In this document: positions 10,918 to 23,936 of the stretch, in pieces | Numbering within the stretch: position 1 is the stretch's first letter | Layout: every line of letters begins with the position of its first letter | DNA from: Chlamydoabsidia padenii | Lineage: Eukaryota; Mucoromycota; Mucoromycetes; Mucorales; Cunninghamellaceae | Direction: 5' to 3' | DNA: 64,000 bases | Assembly (NCBI GenBank): GCA_025330725.1 | Contig: JAIWND010000007.1 | Location: 930,001 to 994,000 of the forward strand | Notes under the pieces: model-generated | What the model saw: only the letters and a program-made list of their open reading frames with translations | Databases searched by the model: none | Told to the model about the DNA's origin: nothing | Made by a program: the position numbers and the translations under genes

Positions 10918-13332
10918 TTACAGAGCAGGGGCAAATTGCGGGAATAGTTCAGGGACATGACCTTGGTTCTTGAAGAATTGGACACAGTTAGCACCAATTT
11001 CCGCCACGTGCTCGGGTGTGATCTTGAAAAAGTCATACACATCAGGGTATTGACCAGAGCTACCAAAAGTAGACATACCCACTTGAGCATGAGAGTACTT
11101 TTGCCAGCCAAAAGTCGAGAGAGCTTCCACCGAGACCACAGGCACACCCTTGGAGAGGACAGATTGGCGATAGTCCCGAGATTGTTCATCAAAGAGTTCG
11201 GTACAAGGCATCGACACCAGGCGTACCTTTAATTGGTTGTTTTGACGCAGCAACTTGGCTCCTTCCAATGCAATAGAGACTTCGGATCCGGTTGCCACCA
11301 AGATCACGTCTGGGTTTGCATCAGATTCAGGTTCCAGAATATAACCACCTTTTCGTACCGCTTCCACCGAGCTTCCTTCAAGATGGGGCACATTTTGACG
11401 GGTCAATGACAGGACAGAGGGACGGTCGGATTTTTCGAGGGCCACCAAGTAAGCACCAGATACTTCATTGCCATCGGCAGGACGTAATGTGAGCATGTTG
11501 GGAGTGGCACGAGTCAAGGCCAAGGTTTCGATAGGTTGATGTGTAGGGCCATCTTCACCGAGACCAATTGAATCATGGGTCATGACATAGATCACACGTG
11601 TTTTAGACAGAGCCGACAGACGAGCAGCACCCCAAGCGTATCTAATTAAAAAATGGTTCGTCAAGATACATTCAATCTATACATTACAATATCTTTTTCA
11701 CTTACGTTAAAAAGTTCAAGAATGTACCAGAGTAAGGGATGATGCCTTGATACGCTGCCATGCCATTCATGATCGCACTCATACCATGTTCACGCACACC
11801 ATAGCGAATATAACGACCAGAGTAATCACCAAGTTTCGTGCTTGGATGTTGGAAGTCCACCGCATTCTTCCATCGAGTGTTGTTGGACCCGGTCAAATCA
11901 GCAGATCCACCTACCAGTTCGGGAATGGCATTGGCCAAAGCATCCAAGGCAGTTTCAGACAGTTTTCGGGTCGCAATGGCCTTGTCTTTAGATGTGTAGC
12001 GAGGTAAGACGGATTCCCATCCTTTTGGCAATTCACCCTTTTGGCGACGTTTCAATTCGGCACCAAGATCAGGATACTTGTCGCAATACTTTTCCAAGAG
12101 GTCATACCATTCCTTTGATGCCTTTTCACCTCGGGCACCAATAGTATGATAAGCATCATACACTTGTTGAGGCACCACATATTTTTCATCGGGGTTGAAG
12201 CCAAACTTTTCCTTGATTTGTCTGATATCATCCTCTATAAAAAAGGGTTATTCATCAGCCCATCGATCGATCGTAATTTCAAATCCCGCGCACTGTTTTA
12301 CTTACCTGGCAATGCGCTACCATGTACTGATTCTTGACCTTGGTTGAGTGAGCCATAACCTAAAAAAAACAGACTTGTTTAATGGAAAACATAATATATG
12401 AATGTTACGTATAACTTACCAATAGTTGTTTGGAGCTTGATAATCGATGGTTTGTCGGTCACTTTCTTTGCCGCTTCAATGGCTTTGTGGATTCCAGAGA
12501 GATCAGTGTCGCCATTGGCAATGGTTTGAACATGCCAGCCATAAGCTTCGAATCGTTTCATGGAATCTTCAGTGAAAGCAATAGCAGTGTCACCGTCAAT
12601 GGTAATACGATTGTCATCATAGATTGCGATAAGATTTCCCAATTTAAGATGACTAGATTTTCAAAAAAAAAAAAAGGCGGCGTTTGAATATCGGATCCCC
12701 CATTCATGCATGATGGGGGTTTTTTTTTTTCCCACAAACTTACCCAGCAAGCGAGCAAGCTTCAGCTTGTACACCTTCTTGTAAGCATCCATCACCAAGA
12801 ATGACATAGGTATGATTGTTGAATAGTTCAAAACCAGGCTTGTTGTAAGTGGCAGCTAGATGTTCTTGAGCAATAGCCAAACCGATAGCATTGGAGATAC
12901 CTTGACCAAGAGGACCAGTAGTAACTTCGATACCTTCAGTGTGTCCCCTTTCAGGATGACCAGGGGTTCTAAAAGTAATATAAAAAACAAGTTAATATAT
13001 GTATATATAAGTAACCAAAGTAGTACTTACTTGCTGTTAACATGACGGAATTGCTTGAGATCATCCATGGATAGTTTATAACCCAACAAGTGAAGAATGA
13101 TATATTGGAGGACACAGGCATGACCGTTAGACAAGACAAAACGATCCCGGTTGGGCCAGTGAGCATCGTTGGGGTTTGCATTCATAAATTCCTTGAATAA
13201 GACATGAGCCATAGGAGCACAGCCCATAGGTGCACCAGGATGACCAGATTTAGCACCACCAACAACATCAGTAGCCAAGGTTCGGATGGTATTGATACAA
13301 AGACTGTCGATGTTTTGTTCTTGTTGACCCAT
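10918..13332 (-). CDS. Transketolase
   Basis: Six exons (13332-13031, 12968-12744, 12652-12420, 12359-12306, 12234-11706, 11641-10918) give about 688 aa, the standard size. It transfers two-carbon ketol units in the cytosolic non-oxidative pentose phosphate pathway using thiamine diphosphate. Visible features are the N-terminal [13 protein letters not shown], the ThDP motif starting [10 protein letters not shown] and ending in [12 protein letters not shown], the YGVREHGM segment with the catalytic Glu, and the C-terminal [13 protein letters not shown]. Introns 2 and 4 each contain a copy of the GCGGG/TTTGAA motif otherwise found in promoters. No missing key residue was seen. Confidence 0.96.
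12276..12290 (-). promoter_or_regulatory. CGCGGGATTTGAAAT motif inside transketolase intron 4
   Basis: An exact match to the recurrent motif core lies in the intron between the 54-nt exon 4 and exon 5, in the sense orientation of the gene. Confidence 0.4.
12676..12690 (+). promoter_or_regulatory. GGCGGCGTTTGAATA motif inside transketolase intron 2
   Basis: A second intronic copy, antisense to the gene, next to A and T tracts. Confidence 0.4.
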
Positions 13333-13520
13333 TGTTTGTGATGATATGTATTACAAAATTAGTGTATGTGTGTGTGTAAATATAAGATATAAAAAGAAGA
13401 CAAAGAGAGAAGAAGAATGTGCTAGAATACAAAGGGACGATTTATATAGTTTTTTGTGTGGATGTTAAGGGAGGGGTTTGTGGGTAAAACTACTAAATTC
13501 GGAATGTGAATAAGTATTTA

Positions 13521-15436
13521 CTACACTAAAATTGTTATGATTTCAGATTCAGTCAGCACCATCAAGATACCATCTAGAATTAGCTGCACGCCCAAGATAT
13601 CAACGTCATGGCCTTGTGTCAAATCGATCAGAGTCTGCTTTTCCACCAGTCGTTTATCTTCATGTCGGTAATAAATATAGCAATTCCGGCTGCTTTCAAT
13701 AATGGTGATAAATTTCAATTGAGGATCATGTCGGACAAATCGACTGTCGCGTTTTGATGCTTGGACAAAGGCAAGGGCATCAAAAGTAGCTGTATGATCC
13801 AAATTAAATGGCTGTTGTTGATTGTTGTTTGTGGCTGCTGTTGACCAAGTATAGACGATACCATCGACATCCATTTTCGTCACCACTGAAGGAGGTAAAA
13901 TGCCTTGATAATGATGTTGATGTTGTGTAGAAGGTGATTCAAAAGAGTTGCTTAACCATTCTTGTCCACCAGAAGAGATCTCTTGAATACGATGACCACC
14001 AGCATCATATACTTCAAATACAATAGGATGCCCACGTTCGTCGATATCTTCATCCATATCGGTTGCCGCCGGGTGTGTTGCCATAAACGGCCCCTTGTCA
14101 GCAGGATCAGAGGTGAATTTTTCCAATTGTTTAGCAATTTCTTCCAGTTTTTCCTTGTCGAGCGTTTCCAGGATACCATCATCGTTTTCAAAGATATGAG
14201 GCCACCGAGACCGTTCATCGTGCTTGACCAAAAAGAGTGAGAGCAATCCGGAAGGGTCAATCGTCCATGTAGATTCATCGGCCTTGATAGTTGTCCACCA
14301 TTTTCGATAAGGAAAGGAGAATTCAGCTTGTTGGGCACGCACGATGAGCATCAGGTGATCGCGGGTGATTTGACAACTGATGGCTGATGAAGGGGTTCCC
14401 GCCGGTAATTCAAATTGTATCGTGATATCCGATCCATCTTGTATCCATTGATAGCGAGAGGCTGCATGAGGTGGTGTTGGTTCATCCTTGTCCATTGGTG
14501 TATCATCGCTATCGTCCGCCGGATAGATTGTCTTGTATTTCGATTCACTTCCATAGATGCATCGATCGCCATCCGCAGTGATAGTACAATAAACCGGGAC
14601 TTCGGGGCCTTGTTGAATATGTCGAATAGTCAGTGCTTGAGATGTTGTCTTGGAGGCGGAGACTGGGATATCCATTTCCATAGTGGTGATGTTGAAGACA
14701 GGTTTTTTTGATGCTGCGCGACTGGATACCACCATGACTATCTTTGTATTGATCCGTCTCGCTGCCAAAAGGACACACGGGACAGGAGATATGCCTTCAG
14801 TACCTTCACCTTCAAATAACACGTGAGCCAAGACAGTACCAGCCATTCGTCCATGATTGAGTTGTTCAACTCCAATGAGTTCAATGTCACCAACACCATT
14901 TGCTGCCAGTACCAATTCCGGGCCAAGAGTAATTAAAGAAGGATATTCGGGACATAGAGGCACTGTTTCATCAGGTTGCGTATAGTTAGGGATACCACCA
15001 CCAATGGGTCGAGTCAAACTACAAACAGTACTGAATCGTATAGCTTTTTCCACCTATATACATATAAAAAAAAAAGGTTAGTTTATATTCAAGAGTTCAT
15101 GATATACAGCTAAATAAAAATAAAAATAAAAAATACCTTGTTAAAAGTCACCGCATTGACAGTGTATTCTTCGTCCACAAAGTAGGACAAACCAGTATCT
15201 TTGTTCAAAGGACAGCCAAACGCTAAATGATTAAACCGGACTCTAGCTTGTAGTTCACGAAAGCCCAAACGATTGTTGTGTTGTTGACCTTTACGCACAA
15301 CGTCCAAATGACCAGTAGGAAGAGGTTGTCTGATCAAAGAGGTTATTTCTGGGAAGGGTTGAAGTTTATAACCTTCAAAATTGGCATTGATATGAGTAGA
15401 GTTGACCTTGAGCCTAAAGTCGTTTTGTTTTGACAT
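13521..15436 (-). CDS. NUDCD1-like protein with CS domain
   Basis: Two exons (15436-15137 and 15053-13521) encode about 610 aa, close to the length of animal NUDCD1. The N-terminal 250 residues read as beta-rich propeller-like sequence. A CS/p23-type domain follows at about residues 290-385, with YQWIQDGSDITIQFELP and the WTIDPSGLLSLFL segment. The C-terminal part resumes beta-rich sequence ending in LTESEIITILV. NUDCD1 proteins act as Hsp90-linked cofactors that guide particular clients such as RNA helicases; the fungal role is not established. The gene is divergent to the RINT1 homologue with only 140 bp between start codons. Confidence 0.8.
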
Positions 15437-15503
15437 TGGTAAAATGAAAAAGAAGAAAGAAAAAAAAAGATCGCTTTCGCATGCAAATTTTATCCCAGGA
15501 AAG

Positions 15504-15518
15504 TCGGCGTTTGAAATG
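15504..15518 (+). promoter_or_regulatory. CGGCG-TTTGAAA motif in NUDCD1/RINT1 divergent promoter
   Basis: TCGGCGTTTGAAATG lies between the two divergent start codons, about 70 bp from each. Confidence 0.5.
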
Positions 15519-15576
15519 CAAATAAAATGGACACCACACACGAACACCCTTTCCTTCTTTTTTTGCATCTTTACCA

Positions 15577-18500
15577 ATGTCCCTTCAGGAATCAGTCAAC
15601 GCGTACCTAGATGAACAACTGAATGGTCCATCTGATATCAACACTTCTACACTAGAAGCACTCTTGGAACAAGAGTTGAAAAAAAAGGAACAGCTACAGC
15701 AACAGGTAAATGAAACCCCTTCCTACACACACATGGGCTCAACTTTTTAATTGTATGCTAGCTACAAGAAACGAAGGATAAAACCAACTATACTCTAGAA
15801 CAGTCCTTACAAAAGATATTATCCGACAAATCCTCACTCGACCATCTCTATGTAGCCTTAACTACGACCAGAAACGAACTAACTCAAGTACGCAAAGACC
15901 ATCAAGTCAACAACAAGGTAAACCCAAACGAATACGACCAGTTTATACAAACCATTGGTGATTTGGAACAAAAGTTAAGGATACTCGACAGTGCAACTTC
16001 TTACATTAAAACTCTTCATGTCGCCACTCATCTATGGTAAGGAAATGGGAGGGAATCAGTCTCGATCTTGTCAACTAACACTTTATTGTATGTAGGACCG
16101 AGTCTTTAAAAAACGTGGAATCAAACCATTCCATGGCGGTGCAAAAATATATCCAGCTATTGAAATTCAACCAAATGATATGTGCTCAAGAACCTGTACA
16201 ACGTGGCTCCTTTGTAGATTTGGGTGTTTATTTGGAAAAGTGTCAAATGGAATTATGGAACAAGCTAAACAAAGCCATAACCATGTAAGAAGGTTATATA
16301 AAACAAAATAGCAACTGGTATTTTTACTAACTATGATTTATATTATGCTGTAGGGATTTCCAATCTTCTTTAAAAACGCTGGATTGGCCAAATGCTCTGC
16401 ACCCACCGTATGGACCTCAAATCAAAGCCAAGCTAGAACGACTGGAAACAGGGTTTCGACATCTTTTATTATTGGAACATCCGTAAGTAAAATGAGGGTA
16501 ATATGTGGATGATACTAACTAACATGTTTTATTATTTCATTAGGACTGAATGGAACAAGTCACCCGATCAGCGTACACAATCAGCTATTATATCGCCCAT
16601 TCAACTTTTACTCGAACCAATCTCTCTACGATTCAAATTCCACTTTGAAGGCTCAAGACCAACGAATCGAATGGACAAGGTAAACGAAAAAAAAATACAA
16701 AGAAAGAGGGGGGGATAGTTTATACTAACAATCCATTATATCTGGTTTTATGCATTGATTGATAGCCCGAATGGTATTTGAAACATGTCAACAATCAAAT
16801 ATCATCACATATTCCATTTATCATGACCACCATTCAACCTATAGTAAACAGCGTGTACAATCAACGGGTATCAGCAAAAGATTACTTTATCAATGGATTA
16901 TTGGTGGACGTGGCACGCAAGGTGAAGCGAACTTTACCCAAACTCATTACTCAACCAAACTTGCTCAGTCACACCATACATCAACTACTTTTATTCGAAC
17001 AATCTCTTCGTGACGACTTTGGATTTACACCTCCTGGAATCAAGCAAGATACTCTGGATCAAGGTCAACTATCTGGTATTGTGTTAGGGAATCAAACATG
17101 GTTTGAAGCATGGTTTGATGCTGAACGACGCTGTAAGTAGGGAAAATGAATACTGAAAAATGAATATATCATTTGACTGGCTTTATTATATAGTTTCCCA
17201 GGCACGGTACGACGATATTGCATCCGACAAACAGGCTTTTGACTTGTATGAAGGTGACCAATACATGGATACTGAAGAAAAGACATTGGTGGAAGCAACA
17301 CACTCATCCATGAAATTGATTCATCTCTGGGAAGGTGTCACAGGTAAATATTACCAACCCCATTCTCTACTCATTCATTCGACTTGTCTCTTAAACTTTA
17401 TTGTTTGTACAATAGATACTTACAGGCTGGTACCATCCACTCGACAGAAATTTCACTTTTTTGCTTATATTCAGCTATCGCTCCTGGGTCAATATCACTA
17501 CCGTATCTCCTCAGCCGTGGATTCGTTCGAAGCATTAAGCCTGATTCGATCCGTACAAGTGCCTGGTGCTCTTCCTGATGCTGTTACTGGTGTGACGACA
17601 GCAACTGAATCTGGTGGTTCTGTATCGGTGTTGAAAAAACTATATAGATGGTGGACAAGTACTCAAAAGATGATTGAAACCATCCGGGATTGGGAAGATG
17701 ACGAGGTAAGTTTTGGAAAAGAAAAGAAAAGATGAGCATTGTGTGTGGGGTCGTCTTTGTAAAAGAAAAAAGGAATACTAACACATATTTTATCTGTATA
17801 GTTCTTTATGGACTTGAATCAAGAAATCAATCAAGATCCAGAAATCGCCAAGGATGTACGCAAAAATCTCTTTGCACAAGACAAGGTCTGTTATGTCGTG
17901 GATCCATCATTAGATCAAGAACACAAAGGACTCTTTGGTGATATTTATGGTGGTTATCAACAATTGGCCGACAGGATTCAAAAGATATGTGAAAAAATAG
18001 TGATCAAGGAATGGACAGTAGATGCTAAACAATATGCGAAAAGGTAAACAATAACAAAAAAAAAAGAGAGGGAAGATATTATTCATACTAACACTAGTGA
18101 TATAGGGATATTTGGTGGCAAACAATCAATGACTCTACGACTCCACTTGATGTACTGGATAGTCTTTATCGACCATTACAAAGCCTACTGGTTTCATGCA
18201 AATATCTTCATAAAACATATCCTCAAAGCAACTTTTTATCCATGTACAAGCACATATCTCTTGGTATCGAGGATTGGTATTGGCGGAACATTGTCACCAA
18301 GAATCAATTTTCCCCATCGGGTGTACAACAATTGGAAACGGACTTACGATCAGGATTATGGAAAATAGGCAAACGACTGGTCAATAAACCTGAAAACTAT
18401 ACAAGAAGGTAGGGAGAAAAAGAAAAGGATTCCCTTGGAACATGGATATAAAACTAACTACTGCTTTTTTTTTTTTTTTTTTTTTTTTGCGTGTGTGTAG

Positions 18501-18717
18501 GTTGAAAGAAGCCCTTCAAGTATTTACTTTGCCCATGTCCTCCTCAGCACCTAAATCCAATGCCTCTTGTGATCATCTAATGAAACTCTTGGTGGATCAA
18601 GATCAACATGCTCAAGCACAAGTTATTCTGGATACCCTCGGCATTGATACACTGACCATTACTGAAATACGAGATGTGCTCCGACGTAGAAATGATATGT
18701 TGAATAGCTGGAGCTAG
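15577..18717 (+). CDS. RINT1/Tip20 family ER-Golgi tethering protein
   Basis: Eleven exons (15577-15705, 15762-16036, 16096-16284, 16354-16482, 16544-16679, 16766-17132, 17194-17343, 17416-17705, 17802-18043, 18106-18408, 18501-18717) encode about 808 aa. The N-terminal 90 residues are predicted coiled coil (LEQELKKKEQLQQQ). Family-typical stretches follow, such as PIQLLLEPISLRFKFHFEG, the PEWYLKHV segment, ALPDAVTG and the terminal EALQVFTLP. Members form the Dsl1 complex that tethers Golgi-derived COPI vesicles at the ER and assists SNARE assembly. All junctions keep frame. Intron 10 is mostly a T tract. It is divergent to the NUDCD1-like gene. Confidence 0.88.
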
Positions 18718-19033
18718 AATTCCTATTGATTAGTTAATAAAAACTTTTCTTTTTTATCCATGGATTACACATCTCTCTTACACATTTAAACTAGTCTTTA
18801 AAATAAACGGTAATAAAACATATAGCGATTTGTGATGGGAAAATATGTGATGTTATACCAACGGGCGAATACTCCTTTGATGCATTGATAATATTCAATT
18901 CCCGATTGTTGGCCTATGGCTCAGCCCACACAGTCGGGGTGTCAAATACTAGGCTCTGGTTTTATAAAGTAAAAAAATCAACCTGCCCTTTTTTTTTTTT
19001 TTGGTCTCTCATTTACCTTTTTTATGGAATACA
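18718..19033. other. Intergenic between RINT1 and PNKP
   Basis: AATAAA signals follow the RINT1 stop, and a T run lies upstream of the PNKP ATG. No gene is seen. Confidence 0.5.
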
Positions 19034-20776
19034 ATGAAGCGCAGTATTTCACCACCAGCCACTGAACACAAAAAACAGAAACAAAGTTAGTTTTTATATA
19101 AACTTGTCATCTCTTCCTTGTGTTAATCACTCTTCTTTACACTATAGTCCATCCATTCTTCAACACCAACACATCAAAAGACAATCAAGCCATGGCTATC
19201 AAGTGGTACACGAACATACCTACTGTGCTTATTGCTCAGAAAAAAGGAATCCAGTCTCAGGGCAGGGTAAAGATCGCAGCGTTTGATCTGGACAGCACGT
19301 AAGTTTCCTTCCTTCACGGCACGAAACTAATTCCCGTCTTATCATTATTATTATTGTTAGCTTGATCACAACTCTATCGGGACGAACCTTTGCAAAGAAT
19401 AGTACGGATTGGAAATGGTGGGATAAAAACATACCCAAACGTTTGGAGGAACTACATTCGGATGGCTACAAGATTGTTGTCTTTTCTAATCAGAATGGGT
19501 TGAATAATGAACAACGTATTGCTGACTTTAAAAGGAAGGTGGCCGATATATTCAGTCAGGTAATAATAACTAATAATAGGGTAGGTGCCTAATGGATCAA
19601 GTGACTAATGATCTTTTATGAAATAGTTAACGGTCCCTGTGGTTCTTTATGCTGCTATGAAGAAGGATCAGTATCGGAAACCAAGGACAGGGATGTGGGA
19701 TGATATGATCAAACAACATAATGAAGGTGCTTTGGTTGGTAAGTATTATTGAAAACTAGTTTGTGCCTGATCATTGACTCTTTTTTTATTATTATTAGAG
19801 TTGGATCAATGCTTTTACGTGGGTGATGCAGCTGGTCGACAAGATGGATGGAAACCAAAAATGAAAAAGGATCATTCATGTGCTGACAGGTATAAAAAAC
19901 AAACACTCCTTCATAATACATACTTTGACTAATGTGTTACCATATAGAAAGTTTGCCAAGAACATCAATATTCCATTCTATACACCTGAAGCATTCTTCC
20001 ACAAGGAAAAGGAAGCGGACTTTAGTTGGGGTGATTTCGATCCTTACGCCTATTCTTTACAAACTCGTAAGTAACCTTGTTTTGTTTTATAAATCATACT
20101 CATTTATATTATATATATATTCTATAGTACCACTGTTTACACCCACATCAACACCTCTTACACCTGAAGATACCAATACAGTGGAAATCATCTTGTTTGT
20201 GGGACGACCTGCAAGTGGCAAATCGACCTTTGCAAAGAAACACTTGATTCCTAAAAACTATACTTATGTCAATCAGGTTTGTATAGATCAATGGAAGAAG
20301 GGGGGGGAGAGGACGGTACTCATTTTATTTTATTGCAGGACACACTAAAGACAAAAGCCAAATGTTTAAAAGCTTGTGAAGAAACTATCTTACAAAATCA
20401 ATCTGTGGTGGTTGGTAGGTTGCTTTTTACACATACATCTATTATTCATCTTTAATCCTTCTTTTTTATGTATCTAGATAACACGAACAGCAATATTGAT
20501 ACTAGAGCCGAGTATTTGAAGATCGCCAAGAAACACGACGTACCAGTCCGATGCTTTTACTTTGTCGCTGATGAACACCTCTGTCGCCACAATAATTACT
20601 ATCGACATATCGTACAACAGGATCGTGATTTGATAGGTGATATTGTCTTCCGCACCTTCAAATCCCGATTTCAGGAACCTACATTGGACGAAGGCTATCA
20701 GGAAATCAAGAAAATTAACTTTTACTTTGATGGTGATGACGCTGAATTGGCTTTATGGCGTAGATGGTATATTTAG
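19034..20776 (+). CDS. Bifunctional polynucleotide kinase 3'-phosphatase
   Basis: Nine exons (19034-19085, 19148-19298, 19361-19559, 19627-19738, 19799-19889, 19948-20066, 20128-20276, 20339-20414, 20478-20776) encode about 415 aa. The HAD-type phosphatase domain comes first, with the nucleophile motif FDLDST, then VVFSNQNG and the FYVGDAAGR metal site. The kinase domain follows with the Walker A motif GRPASGKS at about residue 265 and the downstream DNTNSN and RAEYLKIAKKH elements. The enzyme restores 5'-phosphate and 3'-hydroxyl ends at DNA breaks in the nucleus. There is no FHA domain, so the protein resembles the fission yeast form rather than the human one. Confidence 0.93.
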
Positions 20777-21252
20777 AATCTATTAGATCCCCTTTCCCTT
20801 TCTTTTTTAATATTAGTAGAAATAGGCTTTTTTTTATCCTAATAAAATCTGTTTATAAATGTTTGATTCATGCAAAATATCAAGCGGGGTTCAAAAATTG
20901 TTGTTTCTTTGGTCGTACATAAACAAGCACATTGTTACATTATATCATGGTCCAATATATTAAAAAGGTTTACTTTTGATCTTAATGTATATGTATGTTT
21001 GTGAATCATACAAGAAATCATTTACTTGATTAAGTGGGCGGAATGTAAAATGAGTAAACTTGGGCAAGTTCATAAATGGTCAACCTGGTTACATTGATAT
21101 ACATGATTATATATAGTAAACTGATATCAAACAATAAGGTTTTTATTAAATCAAATTAAATAATGCCGATGAATGTAAATGAGGTAATATTAAATATGTA
21201 AATAAGTGGATGTGGTGGGGAATAAACAAAGTTATTAGACTATTTAAAAAGA
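20777..21252. other. Convergent 3' intergenic region
   Basis: AT-rich region between the ends of PNKP and the kinase gene, with polyadenylation-like AATAAA at about 20841. A weak motif-like GCGGGGTTC occurs at 20884. No gene is seen. Confidence 0.5.
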
Positions 21253-23184
21253 TTATGCATCCGAGTCGCCGTCATGATGTAGAGTAATAGAGCTAAAGTT
21301 TTCAAAAGGATTATGGTGATAGGATTGTATTTTATCATTAGGAGATGAAGTTAAAGAGACATTGATCATCACATGGTCGAGATCCAAATCTAAACTGATA
21401 CTTTCAGCAGCCATTTTGCGAAAGTTGAGGGCATCCACACCATCAGGACTTTGGATCAATGGTAAAATGGGTGGTTCCAAATGTCGTAACAGGGCAAAGT
21501 TGATAGATTTAAAGAATGGATGAGACTATTATACGAGGTAGGGGTTAGAATACTGACCATTGTGTTGATAAATGTAACTTTTACCTTGACATCCGATGCG
21601 CCTGCACGTGAGCCTAGACGTTTATGTTCATCCTTTTGTAATAGTTTTCGTATAAGATCTCGACATTGATTCGATACAGGTGATTCGTAAGGAGCAGGCT
21701 GGTTGTTAAAAGTGATATCGTGATCCATTATACTGGCAAAGGTTTTATTTCTATTTGATCCCTTGAACGGAGTGGTCCCGTACTATTAAAGAATGTATAT
21801 AAGTATTGGATGATCTTCCATGTGTTGTGCATAATTACCAGCATTTCATATACAAGCACACCAAGTGTCCACCAGTCGACTAGACTTGAATGACCACATC
21901 CTTTAATTACTTCGGGCGCAATATATTCTAATAATAAAAGAATGAGATACCAAGTTATATGTCGTGCAATTGATTTACCTTCAGTTCCAACAAAGCTATT
22001 CGTTCGTAGGTTATACACGCAACTTCTTGTATCAATGGATGGAGGCTAATGGGAAATACAAACCGAGATGATGAGTAAACAAATAAATAAGCAAGCATAG
22101 TATAACTAAACTCACCATATGAGGCAGTTTTGATTTGACAATACCAGGTTGACCAGGAGGACTTGACCCTTTGCTCAAATCAAAATCAGTTAACATGATA
22201 TGACCACTTTGATGAAGCAAGATATCTATAAAGAGAGAGAGAGAGAGAGAATAGTGTGAGTCCATGGTATTCATCGGCCCCTTTGATACTTACTTTCAGG
22301 CTTGAGATCACGATAAATAAAACCATGTAAGTGTAAGTATTCCAAAGCCGCTGTGACTTCAGCCGCATAAAACTTGGCCCCTTCTTCACTAAGGCATTTC
22401 CCAGGACGTAACTGTAAAGCTACAATAAAACCATTAATACAATGATCATCATTCCTTTTTTTTTTTTTTTTTCTGTTTCTTACCTCGGAAGAATTCACCC
22501 CCTGTACAGTATTCCATCACAAAATAAAGATAATCTTGACTTTGGAATGAATGATACAAGGTGACAATGAATGGATGATTGGATGTCGTGAGGATTTCTT
22601 GTTCAGCCAAAGCCCGTTTGATTTTATTCCGTTTCACCATTTCACGTTTCGAGAGTACTAGTAAAAATAGACATTAGTTCACAGGCACATACATCACTTG
22701 GTATTTATTACCTACCTTTCATAGCATAAAGTCTTCCCGAATCCTTCTGTCTTACCATATAAACCTTGCCCACATCACCTTTACCCAACAAACGTACCTT
22801 GGTAAAGCTGGAAGGACCGACTTGGACCGATCGCACCTTGACACTGTTGCTGCTATACGTTCGTTGACAGGATCGCTGAGAGGAGAGTGAATGATGAGAA
22901 GCAAATGGAGAATCCGCCGTTTTGTTGTTAATGGGTTGTTGTCTGGTCATATTCAAAAGTTTACCATTTGGTGTAGATGTCGTATGTCGTTTGTCTTGTT
23001 CTTCTTTTGTGGTTATTGTAGAAGAAAACCAAGAGTTGCTTTTGACTCCCTTTTGTGGTGTCACTGTGGAAAAGTCGGTTGGGACGGAGAAGAGATGGGT
23101 GGTGGATGTAAAGAATGCTTTACATCGTGAGAAACGATCGGGCGAGTGATATGACGGAGCTGGTGCCTTGACATTTGAATCCAT
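21253..23184 (-). CDS. AGC protein kinase, Fpk1/Kin82/nrc-2 type
   Basis: Eight exons (23184-22716, 22657-22484, 22419-22294, 22225-22116, 22045-21979, 21927-21839, 21782-21585, 21525-21253) encode about 501 aa. After a serine-rich N terminus of about 125 residues the kinase domain shows [13 protein letters not shown] (glycine loop), YAMK, the catalytic YRDLKPENILLH, DFDLS instead of DFG, the activation segment NSFVGTEEYIAPE, and [14 protein letters not shown]. The DFDLS variant, [21 protein letters not shown] and the C-lobe [18 protein letters not shown] match flippase kinases of yeast. These phosphorylate P4-ATPase lipid flippases and control plasma-membrane asymmetry and polar growth. The N terminus is much shorter than in the yeast enzymes. 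A long 5' untranslated region is likely. Confidence 0.92.
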
Positions 23185-23750
23185 CCCTTGGTTTGTCGTA
23201 TAGTATTAATATAATAGAATATATAAAAGGGAAAGAGAAGAAGAAGAAAAAGAATAAAAATAAAAGGTGGAGAAAGAAAAAGTGAAAAACAATGAAATCG
23301 GATACTTATTGTTTTTTTTTTTGCTCCAGCCAAGGTGGTTACACAAATCCGAGCTAAGCTTTCACTTCCGACTTGCCTTGATCTGCTTGATTTTCCCTCC
23401 CACCACAAAAGTAAACACCCGAGGATGATTTCTTTCTCTCGTACACTAAACAATTTGATTTGTTTAAACTTGAAAGGCCAACCAACCATTTTTTCTGGCT
23501 CCAAAAGAAAACGAGCTCTACATATCTTTTTTCAGTCGATCACTTTTTTTTAAAGCACAGGTACACGCACCTTTTGTTCAATTGAAACCCAGTCGTTATG
23601 CGAACCTTGTCGGTGTTTTATTGATTGATCGTGACAAACAAGGTACTGGATTGCTTTCAACTATTCTCAAGCAGGATTAATCCTTTTTGGATAATGAGGT
23701 TGTTTCCATTATGTATATATTATATTTTCCAATGGGCGTTGGTTTGTTCT

Positions 23751-23795
<45 letters not shown>

Positions 23796-23936
23796 AGCAT
23801 TTGTTTGTGATCGGCATTTGAAAATATTTGAAACACATGATTCTCGTTTTTAATTGGTTATACCATTGGGATTATCTGAATGATTAAATTTTTGATACCT
23901 TTCGTCTCTTTTACTTTTTTATCACTCATCATAATA
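23185..23936. other. Divergent intergenic region
   Basis: Between the kinase gene and the small RVSF gene. A 39-nt A tract lies at 23754-23792. Short open frames here have no protein-like features. Confidence 0.5.
23754..23792. repeat. poly(A) tract
   Basis: About 39 consecutive A residues followed by a short AG run. Confidence 0.95.
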
